DNA of 64,000 nucleotides from Rhizobium sp. BK313. Its GTDB lineage: Bacteria; Pseudomonadota; Alphaproteobacteria; Rhizobiales; Rhizobiaceae. The translations under genes and the position numbers were made by a program. Shown here one piece after another: positions 28,562 through 37,950 of this stretch. How positions within the stretch are numbered: the stretch's first letter is position 1; the number at the start of each line of letters is the position of its first letter. The stretch lies in contig NZ_JACHZQ010000003.1 of assembly GCF_014193655.1 (NCBI RefSeq), positions 558,001 through 622,000 of the forward strand. Reading direction: 5' to 3'. Under the pieces are notes generated by a model, which saw nothing but the letters and a program-made list of their open reading frames with translations, had not been told where the DNA came from and did not search any database.

Positions 28562-28733
28562 GAGGCTGTTCGGAGTGCACCGCAACAAGCTTTTCACCGT
28601 GTCAGCTTCGCACAAGCCAATGCAGGCAGAGTAACGGGCAAGGGCATCCACGCCCGGCTAACGACATGTTGGAGCGCCGCGATATCTGGCGTTTCCTTTT
28701 CCGTTATTCTCCAATGTCCGGAGGGCGTTGAAA

Positions 28734-29468
28734 ATGCAGTCTGGTATCTATGTGGCGCTGTCATCGCAGATGGCGCTCGAGCGGCGTTTGACGACGATCG
28801 CCGATAACATGGCCAATGTGAACACCACGGGTTTTCGTGGCACCGAGGTCAAGTTCAATCAAGTGCTCAGCAATACTGAAAACAAGCTCAACGCCAAGGT
28901 CGCCTTCGTCTCACAAGGCAATGACTATCTCTCCACCGATAACGGCGAACTGCAGAACACCGGCAATCTCTTCGATTTCGCCGTCAAGGGCGACGCCTGG
29001 TTCGGTCTCAATACGCCGGCCGGTCTGGTCCTGACGCGCGACGGCCGCTTCACCATGACCGATAGCGGTGCATTGGTTTCCGAGCGCGGCTATCCGGTGC
29101 TCGATCCCGGCGGAGCGCCCATCCAGCTCGACCCGGCCGGTGGAGCGCCGACCGTCTCCTCCGATGGCACAGTCTCGCAAAACGGCAAACAGGCCGGCCA
29201 AATCGGGCTTTATAACTCTGATATCAGCAAGGGTTTCCTGCGCTACGACAATAGCGGCGTACTGCCGACGGACCCGCCGCAGCCCGTCGTCGACCGTTCC
29301 AATGTCGGTGTCGCCCAGGGCTACCTTGAAAATTCCAACGTCAACGGGATGCGGGAAATGACCGAGCTGATCGAAGTCAGCCGTGCCTTCGACAATATCT
29401 CGACGCTTACGAATAACAGTGAAGGTACTCTCACGGATGCGATCAAGACCCTCGGCGGCAGCCAGTAA
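28734..29468 (+). CDS. flgF: Flagellar basal-body rod protein FlgF
   Basis: The 244-residue product has the rod-protein N-terminus (SGIYVALSSQMALERRLTTI then NMANVNTTGFRG) and the C-terminal flagellar basal-body helix (SRAFDNISTLTNNSEGTLTDAI). It forms part of the proximal rod. The frame opens at TTG 28728, but the ATG at 28734 has GGAGGG upstream. It heads the long plus-strand flagellar run and is 12 bases from fliI. An imperfect GCACAAG copy without the downstream CTA lies upstream at about 28609. Confidence 0.92.
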   Translation: MQSGIYVALSSQMALERRLTTIADNMANVNTTGFRGTEVKFNQVLSNTENKLNAKVAFVSQGNDYLSTDNGELQNTGNLFDFAVKGDAWFGLNTPAGLVLTRDGRFTMTDSGALVSERGYPVLDPGGAPIQLDPAGGAPTVSSDGTVSQNGKQAGQIGLYNSDISKGFLRYDNSGVLPTDPPQPVVDRSNVGVAQGYLENSNVNGMREMTELIEVSRAFDNISTLTNNSEGTLTDAIKTLGGSQ

Positions 29469-29480
29469 GAGGGGCGGATC

Positions 29481-30869
29481 ATGTTCGAGGATGGAATGCC
29501 GGAAGGCGCGGTGTCGCCGAAACTTTCGTATATGGCCGCTTTGGCGGGGCAATATTTGATGGCCGAAAATACGGTCGCCGATGGTGGCCATGTGCGTACT
29601 ATCGCAGCCGGGCACTACACCGTCGCCGGCCTTTCCAGACATGTTCGCCTTGGTGAATTCGTGGCCCATCGTTCGGCGACCGGCATTCATCTTGGCGAAG
29701 TCGTCCGCGTCGAGCCGGAGCTGACCTATGTCTGTCCGATCGAACCGGGTGAGCCGATCGGCATCCACGACATCGTCATCCGCAAGGGCGCCTTCCGCAT
29801 TTCGCCATCGGATAGCTGGTGCGGGCGCACGATCAACTCGCTGGGCGAGCCGATCGATGGCCTGGGACCACTGACGGCGGGGACGGATTCGCGCTCGATC
29901 TCCAACACCGCGCCGCCGTCGATGACGCGCAAACGCGTCGACACCGGTTTTAAGACCGGTGTGCGTGCGATCGACATCTTCTCGCCGCTCTGCCTTGGCC
30001 AGCGTCTCGGCATCTTCGCCGGTTCCGGCGTCGGCAAGTCGACACTGCTGTCGATGTTGGCCCGGGCCAACGCTTTCGACAAAGTCGTGATCGCGCTGGT
30101 CGGTGAACGTGGTCGCGAAGTCCGCGAATTCATCGAAGACACGCTCGGTTCTCACATGCAGAAATCGATCGCCGTCGTCGCGACCAGCGACGAGAGCCCG
30201 ATGCTGCGCAAGATGGCGCCGTTGTCGGCCATCACCATCGCCGAGTATTTCCGCGATCGCGGCGATAATGTGCTGCTGATCGTCGACAGCGTCACCCGCT
30301 TCGCCCATGCCATCCGCGAGGTCGCGACCGCGTCCGGCGAGCCGCCGATCGCGCGCGGTTATCCGGCCTCGGTTTTCACCGAACTGCCGCGCCTTCTGGA
30401 ACGGGCAGGTCCGGGACCGGAAGGGACGGGCACGATCACCGCGATCATCTCCATCCTCGTCGACGGCGACAATCACAACGACCCGATTGCCGATTCCACC
30501 CGCGGCATTCTCGACGGCCACATCGTTCTGCAGCGCAGCCTTGCCGAGGAAGGGCGCTATCCGCCGATTGATCCGCTGGCTTCGGTGTCGCGCTTAGCGC
30601 GCAAGGCCTGGACGCCGGATCAGGAAAAGCTGGTTTCGCGCCTTAAGGCACTTGTGCATCGCTACGAGGAAACCCGTGACCTGCGCCTGATCGGCGGATA
30701 CCGCCAGGGCAGCGACGCGGATCTCGACATGGCCGTCCGACAGGTGCCGATCATCTACGAGATACTGAAGCAGACCCCCGGCGAACGGCCCTCGGCCGAC
30801 GCCTTCACCGATCTCGCGACTGCCTTGAAAAACGGCTCGGTCGCGACCGCCCAACCTAGAGCCAAATGA
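29481..30869 (+). CDS. fliI: Flagellum-specific export ATPase FliI
   Basis: The 462-residue product is an F1-beta-like ATPase with Walker A GSGVGKST near residue 182, the ALVGERGREVREF segment and Walker B in VLLIVDSVTRFAHA. FliI drives flagellar protein export with FliH and FliJ. Neither fliH nor fliJ is adjacent; candidates lie at 48001 and 63437. The start ATG follows a GAGGGGCGG site. Confidence 0.95.
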   Translation: MFEDGMPEGAVSPKLSYMAALAGQYLMAENTVADGGHVRTIAAGHYTVAGLSRHVRLGEFVAHRSATGIHLGEVVRVEPELTYVCPIEPGEPIGIHDIVIRKGAFRISPSDSWCGRTINSLGEPIDGLGPLTAGTDSRSISNTAPPSMTRKRVDTGFKTGVRAIDIFSPLCLGQRLGIFAGSGVGKSTLLSMLARANAFDKVVIALVGERGREVREFIEDTLGSHMQKSIAVVATSDESPMLRKMAPLSAITIAEYFRDRGDNVLLIVDSVTRFAHAIREVATASGEPPIARGYPASVFTELPRLLERAGPGPEGTGTITAIISILVDGDNHNDPIADSTRGILDGHIVLQRSLAEEGRYPPIDPLASVSRLARKAWTPDQEKLVSRLKALVHRYEETRDLRLIGGYRQGSDADLDMAVRQVPIIYEILKQTPGERPSADAFTDLATALKNGSVATAQPRAK

Positions 30870-30962
30870 CGTTTCGGTGAAACGCCGTTTCGCTCCAGCT
30901 ATTTGATTTCGCGTGATCTTGTCCGAAACCGCTTGATATTTTTCGGAAACCGTACTGAGAGA
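30870..30962. repeat. Degenerate intergenic repeat after fliI
   Basis: TTTCGCTCC...ATTTGATTT.GCGTGATCTT...TTTTCGGAAAC here matches block by block the repeat at 32819-32895, and the palindromic parts recur in inverted form at 60421-60470. These are typical short mosaic repeats of rhizobial genomes. Confidence 0.5.
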
Positions 30963-30970
30963 GGCTAGAC

Positions 30971-31516
30971 GTGAGAGAATCCGATGCAGACGAACCGGTC
31001 GCTCCGCTGAAGCGCCCGAAGAAGCGGACCTTCACCGATAAGGCCCTGGCCGGCACCGGTCTGGTGCTCGCCGGCGTCTCGGCCTTCTTCCCCTGGTATG
31101 TATTTTTGAACCCCGACAAATTCGGCATTCACGTTGCCGAGGGCGATCATACCCGCGATCTGCCGAATTGGCCGGGACGCGAGATCGTCAACGTCTCGCC
31201 GCTTGCCATGGTCAACAAGAATCCGAACGAGCCGAAGGACATTGTTCCCGATCCGCTGACGACGGCAACGATCAGCAATATCGGGCGTGAGGACGACAAA
31301 GGCCCGCCCGCCGAGGATCAGCCGTTCCCCGGCAAGTCGCCGTTCCATTTGCTGCACGTCGCAAACGGCCGGGCGCTAATCGAGGATGATACCGGCATGT
31401 ATGTCGTACGCGTCGGCTCGATCCTGCCCGATAACAGCCGTCTGGCGACGATCGAGCAGCGCGAGGGAAAGTGGGTCATCGTCACTTCCACCGGCGACGT
31501 CTACGGCCACGACTGA
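30971..31516 (+). CDS. Flagellar-cluster membrane protein of unknown function
   Basis: The 181-residue product has one hydrophobic span near residues 26-45 (GTGLVLAGVSAFFPWYVFL) and an extracytoplasmic C-terminal domain ending in a beta-rich stretch (ATIEQREGKWVIVTSTGDVY). I do not recognise a family. It starts with GTG at 30971 after GAGAGG. It lies between fliI and flgB, where, from memory, S. meliloti also has an unnamed gene. A part in basal-body assembly is plausible from place and topology only. Confidence 0.7.
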   Translation: MRESDADEPVAPLKRPKKRTFTDKALAGTGLVLAGVSAFFPWYVFLNPDKFGIHVAEGDHTRDLPNWPGREIVNVSPLAMVNKNPNEPKDIVPDPLTTATISNIGREDDKGPPAEDQPFPGKSPFHLLHVANGRALIEDDTGMYVVRVGSILPDNSRLATIEQREGKWVIVTSTGDVYGHD

Positions 31517-31584
31517 CAGCCCGCAATCGCCTGCGTATCAGGCTTTGTAAAGACTTTAGCAAGAACGCATTCCCCGCAAGTCCC

Positions 31585-31603
31585 ACGCAAGATTATCCCT
31601 CTA
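31585..31603 (+). promoter_or_regulatory. Shared flagellar promoter motif before flgB
   Basis: ACGCAAG, nine bases, CTA, 31 bases before the flgB ATG. One of six copies of RCRCAAG-N9-YTA at flagellar operon heads. Confidence 0.5.
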
Positions 31604-31634
31604 GGGTCCCTGCTGTAAGAACGGAGAGAAGCCT

Positions 31635-32027
31635 ATGCAACCCATTCAGCTCTTTGACCTGGCCTCGCGGCAAGCCGAGTGGCTCCAGGTTCGCCAGGAG
31701 GTCGTTGCCGGCAACATCGCCAATGCCAATACCCCGAAGTACCAAGCCAAGGACGTTACGCCGTTTCAAGCCGTTCTCGACAACGAGAATATCGGCATGG
31801 CGAAGACCAACCCGGCGCATTTTTCGGGCAATGAATTCAGTGACAGCGGCGACGTGAATGTCGAAGAGGCGTCGCTCAACCAGGAAATCGGCGTCCAGGA
31901 GTCGGGTAACACCGTCGGCCTGGAAGACGAACTCGCCAAATCCGGCGACATTCAGCGCGAGTACGGCTTGAACACCGCCCTCGTCAGCTCCTTTCATCGC
32001 ATGATGTTGATGACCGTAAAACAATAG
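31635..32027 (+). CDS. flgB: Flagellar basal-body rod protein FlgB
   Basis: The 130-residue product has the rod signature VVAGNIANANTPKYQAKDV at about residues 24-42 and a C-terminal helix (ALVSSFHRMMLMTVKQ). It forms the proximal rod. It is first in the tight run flgB-flgC-fliE and has the shared upstream motif. Confidence 0.93.
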   Translation: MQPIQLFDLASRQAEWLQVRQEVVAGNIANANTPKYQAKDVTPFQAVLDNENIGMAKTNPAHFSGNEFSDSGDVNVEEASLNQEIGVQESGNTVGLEDELAKSGDIQREYGLNTALVSSFHRMMLMTVKQ

Positions 32028-32043
32028 ATGAAGTGAAGATGTT

Positions 32044-32463
32044 ATGGACCCTTTATCAGCCGCATTGAAGATTGCGGGCTCCGGCCTGGAGGCTCAATCG
32101 ACCCGCCTGCGTGTTGTTTCCGAAAATATTGCCAATGCCCGTTCGACGGGCGACACCCCTGGCTCTGATCCCTATCGCCGCAAGACGGTGACCTTCGGTG
32201 CCGAGGTCGATCGCGCCAATAACGTGACCACGGTCGGGGTGAAGAAGATGGGCGAAGACACGAGCAAGTTCATCGAGGAATACGACCCAGACAATCCGGC
32301 GGCGGACCCGAAGGGCTATGTCAAAATGCCCAACGTCAACATTCTCGTCGAAATGGCCGATATGCGCGAAGCCAATCGCTCCTACGAGGCCAATCTGCAA
32401 ACGATCAAGCAGTCGCGCGATCTCATCTCCTCCACCATTGATCTCTTGAAGAATGCACAATGA
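32044..32463 (+). CDS. flgC: Flagellar basal-body rod protein FlgC
   Basis: The 139-residue product has the rod N-terminus ([24 protein letters not shown]) and the C-terminal [18 protein letters not shown] helix. It is a proximal rod protein. Its stop overlaps the fliE start by four bases. Confidence 0.94.
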   Translation: MDPLSAALKIAGSGLEAQSTRLRVVSENIANARSTGDTPGSDPYRRKTVTFGAEVDRANNVTTVGVKKMGEDTSKFIEEYDPDNPAADPKGYVKMPNVNILVEMADMREANRSYEANLQTIKQSRDLISSTIDLLKNAQ

Positions 32464-32810
32464 TTGACGCTATCAAGAATGTCGCCTCTCTCTCGGCAGT
32501 CCGCGGTCTCGGCAGCATCGCCACGGACCAGAGCTCCTCTTCATCCAACACACTGGCGCCGACGGCGGGAACAACGCTCGGGAACGCCACGGGAACCAGC
32601 TTTGCCTCGGTTATGTCCAACGTGGCGAAAGACACCGTCAACACGCTGAAGGAAGCCGAAAACGCCTCCTTTGCCGGCATCAAGGGCACGATGAACACCC
32701 GCGAAGTGGTCGACAAGGTCATGCAGGCGGATCAGACGCTGCAGACGGCGATCGCGCTGCGCGACAAGGTCGTCTCCGCCTTTCTCGATATTACGAAAAT
32801 GCAGATCTAG
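32460..32810 (+). CDS. fliE: Flagellar hook-basal body adaptor FliE
   Basis: The 116-residue product has the FliE C-terminal pattern [20 protein letters not shown]. FliE joins the MS ring to the rod. The N-terminal half is Ser/Thr-rich. It overlaps flgC (ATGA). Confidence 0.92.
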   Translation: MIDAIKNVASLSAVRGLGSIATDQSSSSSNTLAPTAGTTLGNATGTSFASVMSNVAKDTVNTLKEAENASFAGIKGTMNTREVVDKVMQADQTLQTAIALRDKVVSAFLDITKMQI

Positions 32811-32818
32811 AACGGGTA

Positions 32819-32895
32819 GCTTCGCTCCCGCTCCCATTATTTGATTTGGCATGATCTTATTCAAAAGCTGCTTCGCGGCTTTCGGGATCACGCTC
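32819..32895. repeat. Degenerate intergenic repeat between fliE and flgG
   Basis: Contains ATTTGATTTGGCATGATCTT followed by a GCTGCTTCGCGGC hairpin and TTTCGGGATCACGCTC. It shares its blocks with the spacers at 30870, 60421 and 63895. Confidence 0.55.
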
Positions 32896-32914
32896 TAGCT
32901 CGAAGGACCAAGAC

Positions 32915-33703
32915 ATGAGAGCGCTCGCTATTGCCGCGACGGGCATGGACGCCCAGCAAACCAATCTTGAAGTGATCGCGAACAATATCGCGAACATCAA
33001 TACGACGGGCTACAAGCGTTCCCGTGCTGAGTTCTCGGACCTTCTGTACCAGACCGAGCGCGCCAAGGGCATCTCCAATCGGCCGAACCAGGCCGTGGTG
33101 CCGGAAGGTGCCAATATCGGTCTCGGCGTCCAGACGACGGCGGTACGCAACATCCAGATCCAGGGCGAACTGTCGCAGACGCAGAACGAGCTCGATGTTG
33201 CGCTGGTCGGCCGTGGCTGGTTCCAGATCCAGATGCCGGACGGTACGACGGCCTACACGCGCGCAGGTTCGTTCAACAAGAGCGACACCGGCCAGATCGT
33301 CACCGCGGACGGCAACGTCCTCGAGCCGGGCATCACGATCCCGAACAATGCCAGCAACCTCGTCATCAACGAATCCGGGCAGGTCTCGGCAACGATCGGC
33401 ACTGCGACGACGCCGACCGTTCTCGGCCAGTTGCAGATCGCCAACTTCGTCAACGAAGCCGGCCTGCAACCGATGGGCAGCAATCTCTTCACCCAGACGC
33501 CGGCTTCCGGCGATCCGGTTGTCTCCGATCCGAACGAGAACGGCTTCGCCTATATGAAGCAGAACTACCTGGAATCGTCGAACGTCGATCCGGTCAAGGA
33601 AATTACCGACCTGATCACCGCACAGCGCGCCTACGAGATGAATTCCAAGGTCATCACCACAGCGGACGACATGGCACAGATCGTCAGCAAAGATCTGAAG
33701 TAA
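32915..33703 (+). CDS. flgG: Flagellar distal rod protein FlgG
   Basis: The 262-residue product has the rod/hook N-terminus ([27 protein letters not shown], broken here at the conserved NNIAN), a central region with [19 protein letters not shown], and the C-terminal [22 protein letters not shown] motif in two halves. Length is the usual 260-262. It forms the distal rod. Confidence 0.95.
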   Translation: MRALAIAATGMDAQQTNLEVIANNIANINTTGYKRSRAEFSDLLYQTERAKGISNRPNQAVVPEGANIGLGVQTTAVRNIQIQGELSQTQNELDVALVGRGWFQIQMPDGTTAYTRAGSFNKSDTGQIVTADGNVLEPGITIPNNASNLVINESGQVSATIGTATTPTVLGQLQIANFVNEAGLQPMGSNLFTQTPASGDPVVSDPNENGFAYMKQNYLESSNVDPVKEITDLITAQRAYEMNSKVITTADDMAQIVSKDLK

Positions 33704-33721
33704 CGAGAGGACGGGCCGAAC

Positions 33722-34222
33722 ATGAGGTTTCGCCGGATGAAAAGCTTAGCAATGGCCTGGCTCGCCGCAGCGAGCCTCTCCGTCACGTTCGTGTCGGCCG
33801 CTCCCGCCGGCGCAATGGGTACCGACGCGACCAGCCTTGGGACTGCCGTCGTGCCGACCGAGGTGATCTATCCCGGCGATATCATCAGCAGCGGCCAGCT
33901 CGAAGAGGTCGATGTCACCAACCCGAACCTCACCGGCGATTACGCCAAGGCGATCCGTGAGGTGACGGGTATGGTGTCGAAACGCACGCTTCTGCCTGGT
34001 CGAACCATCTCGGTTTCCGCGCTCCGCGAACCCTATGCAGTGACGCGCGGCTCCAATGTCCGCCTTGTAATGAACATGGGCAGCATGACGATTACTGCGG
34101 CCGGGACGCCACTGGATGACGGCGCGGTCGGCGACAGCGTGCGCGCCCGCAATCTGGACTCTGGCATCATCGTCAACGGCACGGTTCTCGAAAACGGCAC
34201 GATCCGCGTGGTCGCAAAATGA
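33722..34222 (+). CDS. flgA: Flagellar P-ring assembly chaperone FlgA
   Basis: The 166-residue product has a signal peptide (SLAMAWLAAASLSVTFVSA) and a C-terminal SAF/FlgA domain (LPGRTISVSALREPYAVTRG, then VRARNLDSGIIVNGTV). It acts in the periplasm to help FlgI form the P ring. The stop overlaps the flgI start by four bases. Confidence 0.92.
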   Translation: MRFRRMKSLAMAWLAAASLSVTFVSAAPAGAMGTDATSLGTAVVPTEVIYPGDIISSGQLEEVDVTNPNLTGDYAKAIREVTGMVSKRTLLPGRTISVSALREPYAVTRGSNVRLVMNMGSMTITAAGTPLDDGAVGDSVRARNLDSGIIVNGTVLENGTIRVVAK

Positions 34223-35337
34223 GAAGCCTTCGTCATTTTCTAGCGGTTTTGCTGGCATTGCCCAGCCTGATTGTCACCAATCCGGCACTGGCGATGCAAT
34301 CGCGCATCAAGGATATCGCCTCATTGCAGGCTGGCCGCGACAACCAGTTGATTGGTTACGGCCTGATCGTCGGCCTCCAGGGGACCGGCGATGGCCTGCG
34401 TTCCTCGCCATTTACCGAACAATCCATGCGCGCGATGCTGCAGAATCTCGGCATTTCGACGCAAGGCGGCCAGTCTGCCGCCAAGAATACCGCCGCCGTC
34501 ATGGTGACGACCAACCTGCCGCCCTTCGCAAGCCCCGGCAGCCGCATCGATGTCACGGTCAGTTCGCTTGGCGACGCCACGTCGCTTCGCGGCGGCACGC
34601 TGATCATGACGTCGCTCAGCGGTGCCGATGGGCAGATCTATGCCGTAGCGCAGGGATCGGTCATTGTCTCGGGTTTCCAGGCGCAAGGGGCGGCAGCCAG
34701 CGTTACCGAAGGCACCACGACCTCCGGCCGTGTGCCGGGTGGCGCCATCATCGAACGCGAACTGCCCTCGCGTTTCAAGGACTCCGTCAATCTTGTCCTG
34801 CAGTTGCGCAATCCGGATTTCTCCACCTCGATCCGTATCGCTGATACCGTCAATGCCTGGGCGACCTCGCATTTCGGCGGTCCGATCGCGGAGGCCAAGG
34901 ACTCGCAGGAGGTCGCGATCGACAAGCCGAAGATGGCAGACCTGACGCGGCTGATGGCGGATATCGAAAATCTTGACGTCCAGACCGATACGCCGGCCAA
35001 GGTCGTCATCAACGAGCGCACCGGAACGATCGTCATCGGCGCCGATGTCCGCGTCTCGCCGGTCGCCGTCAGCTACGGAACCCTGACGGTGCAGGTCAGC
35101 GAGAACCCGCAGGTGATCCAGCCGGAACCCTTCTCGAACGGTCAGACCGCCGTCCAGGACCAGACGGATATCACGGCGAGCAAGAGCGGCGGCCGCGTCG
35201 CCGTGCTCGAAGGTCCTGACCTGAAAACGCTGGTCTCCGGGCTGAACAATATCGGCGTCAAGCCCGATGGCATCATCGCAATCCTGCAAGGCATCAAATC
35301 GGCCGGCGCGCTGCAAGCGGAGCTCGTTCTTCAATGA
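34219..35337 (+). CDS. flgI: Flagellar P-ring protein FlgI
   Basis: The 372-residue product has a Sec signal peptide (FLAVLLALPSLIVTNPALA) followed by SRIKDIASLQAGRDNQLIGY and GLVVGL-like GLIVGLQGTGD, the FlgI N-terminal hallmark. It builds the bushing in the peptidoglycan layer. It overlaps flgA and motE by four bases on each side. Confidence 0.95.
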   Translation: MRSLRHFLAVLLALPSLIVTNPALAMQSRIKDIASLQAGRDNQLIGYGLIVGLQGTGDGLRSSPFTEQSMRAMLQNLGISTQGGQSAAKNTAAVMVTTNLPPFASPGSRIDVTVSSLGDATSLRGGTLIMTSLSGADGQIYAVAQGSVIVSGFQAQGAAASVTEGTTTSGRVPGGAIIERELPSRFKDSVNLVLQLRNPDFSTSIRIADTVNAWATSHFGGPIAEAKDSQEVAIDKPKMADLTRLMADIENLDVQTDTPAKVVINERTGTIVIGADVRVSPVAVSYGTLTVQVSENPQVIQPEPFSNGQTAVQDQTDITASKSGGRVAVLEGPDLKTLVSGLNNIGVKPDGIIAILQGIKSAGALQAELVLQ

Positions 35338-35885
35338 CATCGATCGTCACCGCCAGAAAAATGCTGACTTCCTGGGGTGTTGTGGCGGTTCCCGCCATGG
35401 CCGCATTGCTGCTGTCGGTCTGCGCCGCAGCAGCGCAGGAGGCACCCAAGCCGGTCGTCGATCCGGCGGCCAGTCAGGACGAGATCAAGCAGTTCTGTAC
35501 CAATATCGCCGATCCTGCCCGCGACCAGCGCTACCTGTTACAGAAGCAGGAACTTGAAAAGCTGCAGGCCGATGTCGATCAGCGCATCGCCACCATGGAC
35601 CAGCGCAAGGCGGAATATGAAGACTGGCTGAAGCGGCGCGACGATTTCCTGAAAACCGCAGATTCCGGCTTGGTCGACATCTACAAGAACATGAAGCCGG
35701 ATGCTGCTGCGGCGAGCCTGGACCAGGTCAAGATCACGGTGGCAGCCGCGATCATCATGAAGCTCTCGCCACGCCAGTCGAGCCTCGTTCTGGCGGAGAT
35801 GGATCCGCAAAAGGCGGCCGTCGTCACCAATATCATCGCTAGCGCGTCCGATCCGAATACATCGAAGTCGAAGGACCCCTCATGA
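35334..35885 (+). CDS. motE: MotE, periplasmic chaperone for MotC
   Basis: The 183-residue product has an N-terminal signal sequence (VAVPAMAALLLSVCAAAAQ), a coiled-coil middle (LQKQELEKLQADVDQRIATM) and a MgtE-N-like C-terminal part (MKLSPRQSSLVLAEMDPQKAA). In S. meliloti MotE is a disulfide-linked dimer that protects MotC in the periplasm. C55 here sits where the dimer-forming cysteine is expected. It overlaps flgI and flgH (ATGA each). Confidence 0.88.
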   Translation: MTSIVTARKMLTSWGVVAVPAMAALLLSVCAAAAQEAPKPVVDPAASQDEIKQFCTNIADPARDQRYLLQKQELEKLQADVDQRIATMDQRKAEYEDWLKRRDDFLKTADSGLVDIYKNMKPDAAAASLDQVKITVAAAIIMKLSPRQSSLVLAEMDPQKAAVVTNIIASASDPNTSKSKDPS

Positions 35886-36595
35886 ACATGCGTCTTACGG
35901 CCACGTGCGCGGTCGTCGTCTTTCTTGCCGGTTGTTCCTCTCAAGCTCTTAAGGAGATTGGCAGGGCGCCAGCCATGAGCCCGATCGGCAGCGGTCTGCA
36001 ATACGCGTCGACGCCGCAAATGTTGCAGTATCCGAAGCGGCCGCATCAGATAGCTCAGGGCTATTCGCTCTGGAACGACTCGCAGGCGGCTCTCTTCAAG
36101 GATGCGCGCGCGCTCAATGTCGGCGATATCCTGACGGTCAATATCCAGATCAACGACAAGGCGAACTGGGACAACGAGACCAATCGCAGTCGCACAAACA
36201 AGAGTGACATGAACTGGGACGCCAGTGCTACGATCTTCGGGTGGAAGCCGAGCACGACCGGTAACGCCACCTCTGGCTCCGACACCAGCACAGACGCCAA
36301 GGGCAAGATGCAGCGCTCCGAGCAAATCACGCTGCTCGTCGCCGCCGTCGTCACCGGCGTTCTGGAGAACGGCAACCTGATGATCAGCGGCTCGCAGGAA
36401 GTGCGCATGAACCAGGAAATCCGCATCCTGAACGTCGCCGGCATCGTCCGGCCGCAAGACGTCACGTCGGATAATACGATCTCCTATGACAAGATCGCCG
36501 AAGCGCGCATCTCCTATGGCGGTCGCGGCCGTCTGACGGAAATACAGCAGCCGCCGCGCGGTCAACAGGCGGTCGACCTGCTGTCGCCGCTCTGA
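35882..36595 (+). CDS. flgH: Flagellar L-ring protein FlgH
   Basis: The 237-residue product is a lipoprotein: signal peptide ending in LAGC, with lipidated C18. It has the FlgH signature AQGYSLWNDSQAALFKDARA and the C-terminal SGSQEVRMNQEIRILNVAGIV pattern split over two strands. It forms the outer-membrane ring around the rod. Confidence 0.95.
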   Translation: MNMRLTATCAVVVFLAGCSSQALKEIGRAPAMSPIGSGLQYASTPQMLQYPKRPHQIAQGYSLWNDSQAALFKDARALNVGDILTVNIQINDKANWDNETNRSRTNKSDMNWDASATIFGWKPSTTGNATSGSDTSTDAKGKMQRSEQITLLVAAVVTGVLENGNLMISGSQEVRMNQEIRILNVAGIVRPQDVTSDNTISYDKIAEARISYGGRGRLTEIQQPPRGQQAVDLLSPL

Positions 36596-36640
36596 CGGCC
36601 GGGCAGCGCATGGCATATTGTTAACAGGGCGGATAGAGAC

Positions 36641-37138
36641 ATGGCAGCAGCGGCAGACGCATCGGCAAAGGGCAAAGGATCGCCGCTGATCATGATGATC
36701 CTCGGGCTGTTGATCCTGACGGTCCTCGGCGGTGGCGGCGGCTGGTTCCTCGGCACCATGGTCGCGCCGAAGATCAAGACGGCGACGGCCGCGGTACAGG
36801 CCGCCGCGGCGCAGGCGCCCACCGGTGAAAAACAGGCTGCGGCTGCTGCGGAAGCGAACGGCATTATCCAACTCGATCCGATCACGACCAATCTCGCCTA
36901 TCCGTCGCAAAACTGGGTCAGGCTCGAAATTGCGCTGATGTTTAAGGACAAGCCGGACGCGCAGCTGGCGGAAGCCATCCATCAGGATATCCTCGCCTAT
37001 GTCCGCACCGTCTCGCTGCAGCAGATCGAGGGGCCGCGCGGCTTCCAATATCTTCGGGATGACATTCAGGAACGTGTTGACCTCCGCTCGGAAGGGCGGG
37101 TATCGAAAGTTATGTTCAGAACTTTCGTGATCGAATGA
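36641..37138 (+). CDS. fliL: Flagellar basal-body-associated protein FliL
   Basis: The 165-residue product has one span near residues 14-36 (ILGLLILTVLGGGGGWFLG) and a periplasmic FliL domain ending in VSKVMFRTFVIE. FliL supports stator function at the base. Its stop overlaps the fliP start. A TTAACAGGGCGG stretch lies just upstream. Confidence 0.9.
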   Translation: MAAAADASAKGKGSPLIMMILGLLILTVLGGGGGWFLGTMVAPKIKTATAAVQAAAAQAPTGEKQAAAAAEANGIIQLDPITTNLAYPSQNWVRLEIALMFKDKPDAQLAEAIHQDILAYVRTVSLQQIEGPRGFQYLRDDIQERVDLRSEGRVSKVMFRTFVIE

Positions 37139-37893
37139 TTCGATTATTACTTGCTTTGATTATATTAGTATTTGCTGCATTTTCGCCTGAACTGGCGATG
37201 GCGCAGCAATTGCCGCAACAACTCCCGACAGATCTCCTGAACGTCCCGGTGAATGGGTCGGTCGCAGCTTGGATCATTCGCACCTTCGGGCTGTTGACGA
37301 TCTTATCGATCGCGCCCGGCATCCTCATCATGGTGACGAGCTTTCCGCGCTTCATCATCGCGTTCTCGATCCTGCGTTCGGGCATGGGCCTGGCGACCAC
37401 GCCGTCGAACATGATCTTGCTCAGCCTGGCGCTGTTCATGACCTTCTACGTCATGTCGCCGACCTTCGATCAGGCTTGGAAGGACGGTGCCCAGCCACTG
37501 CTTGCCAATCAGATTTCGGAGACGGATGCGGTCCAGCGCATCGCGGAGCCTTTCCGCACCTTCATGTCCAACAACACGCGCGACAAGGACATCAAGCTCT
37601 TCGTCGATCTCGCCCAGGAGCGTGGGCAGACCGTGGTGGTCGACAACAAGATCGATTATCGCGTGCTGATCCCTGCCTTCATGATCTCGGAAATCCGCCG
37701 TGGTTTTGAAATCGGCTTCCTGGTCGTTCTGCCGTTTTTGGTCATCGACCTGATCGTTTCGACCATCGTCATGGCGATGGGCATGATGATGCTACCGCCG
37801 ACATCGATCTCGCTGCCCTTCAAGATCCTTTTCTTTGTGCTGATCGACGGTTGGAACCTGTTGGTCGGCAGCCTCGTGCGCTCTTTCCACTGA
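37135..37893 (+). CDS. fliP: Flagellar export gate protein FliP
   Basis: The 252-residue product begins with a cleavable signal (LLALIILVFAAFSPELAMA), as usual for FliP, then has the family blocks SFPRFIIAFSILRSGMG and MSPTFDQAW, and the C-terminal ISLPFKILFFVLIDGWNL. It is a core gate subunit of the export channel with FliQ and FliR. It ends the plus-strand run and converges on the glycosyltransferase gene. Confidence 0.95.
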   Translation: MIRLLLALIILVFAAFSPELAMAQQLPQQLPTDLLNVPVNGSVAAWIIRTFGLLTILSIAPGILIMVTSFPRFIIAFSILRSGMGLATTPSNMILLSLALFMTFYVMSPTFDQAWKDGAQPLLANQISETDAVQRIAEPFRTFMSNNTRDKDIKLFVDLAQERGQTVVVDNKIDYRVLIPAFMISEIRRGFEIGFLVVLPFLVIDLIVSTIVMAMGMMMLPPTSISLPFKILFFVLIDGWNLLVGSLVRSFH

Positions 37894-37911
37894 TCGCTTA
37901 CCGCCGGCGGG

Positions 37912-37944
37912 ACAGTCATCGGGAACGCAACTCCCGATGACTGT
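37912..37944. terminator. Perfect 13-bp inverted repeat between fliP and the GT41 gene
   Basis: ACAGTCATCGGGA-N7-TCCCGATGACTGT lies between convergent stop codons. It has no marked T-run, so termination in both directions is inferred from stem length and place. Confidence 0.65.
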
Positions 37945-37950
37945 AGATCC

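Noticed and set aside
28605-28627. Possible seventh copy of the shared promoter motif before flgF (GCACAAG)
   Set aside because: Nine bases on it reads GCA instead of CTA/TTA, so it does not fit the pattern; it could be a variant.
28911-30521. 536-codon minus-strand frame opposite flgF and fliI
   Set aside because: Antisense to two well-defined flagellar genes; composition is His/Arg-rich shadow sequence.
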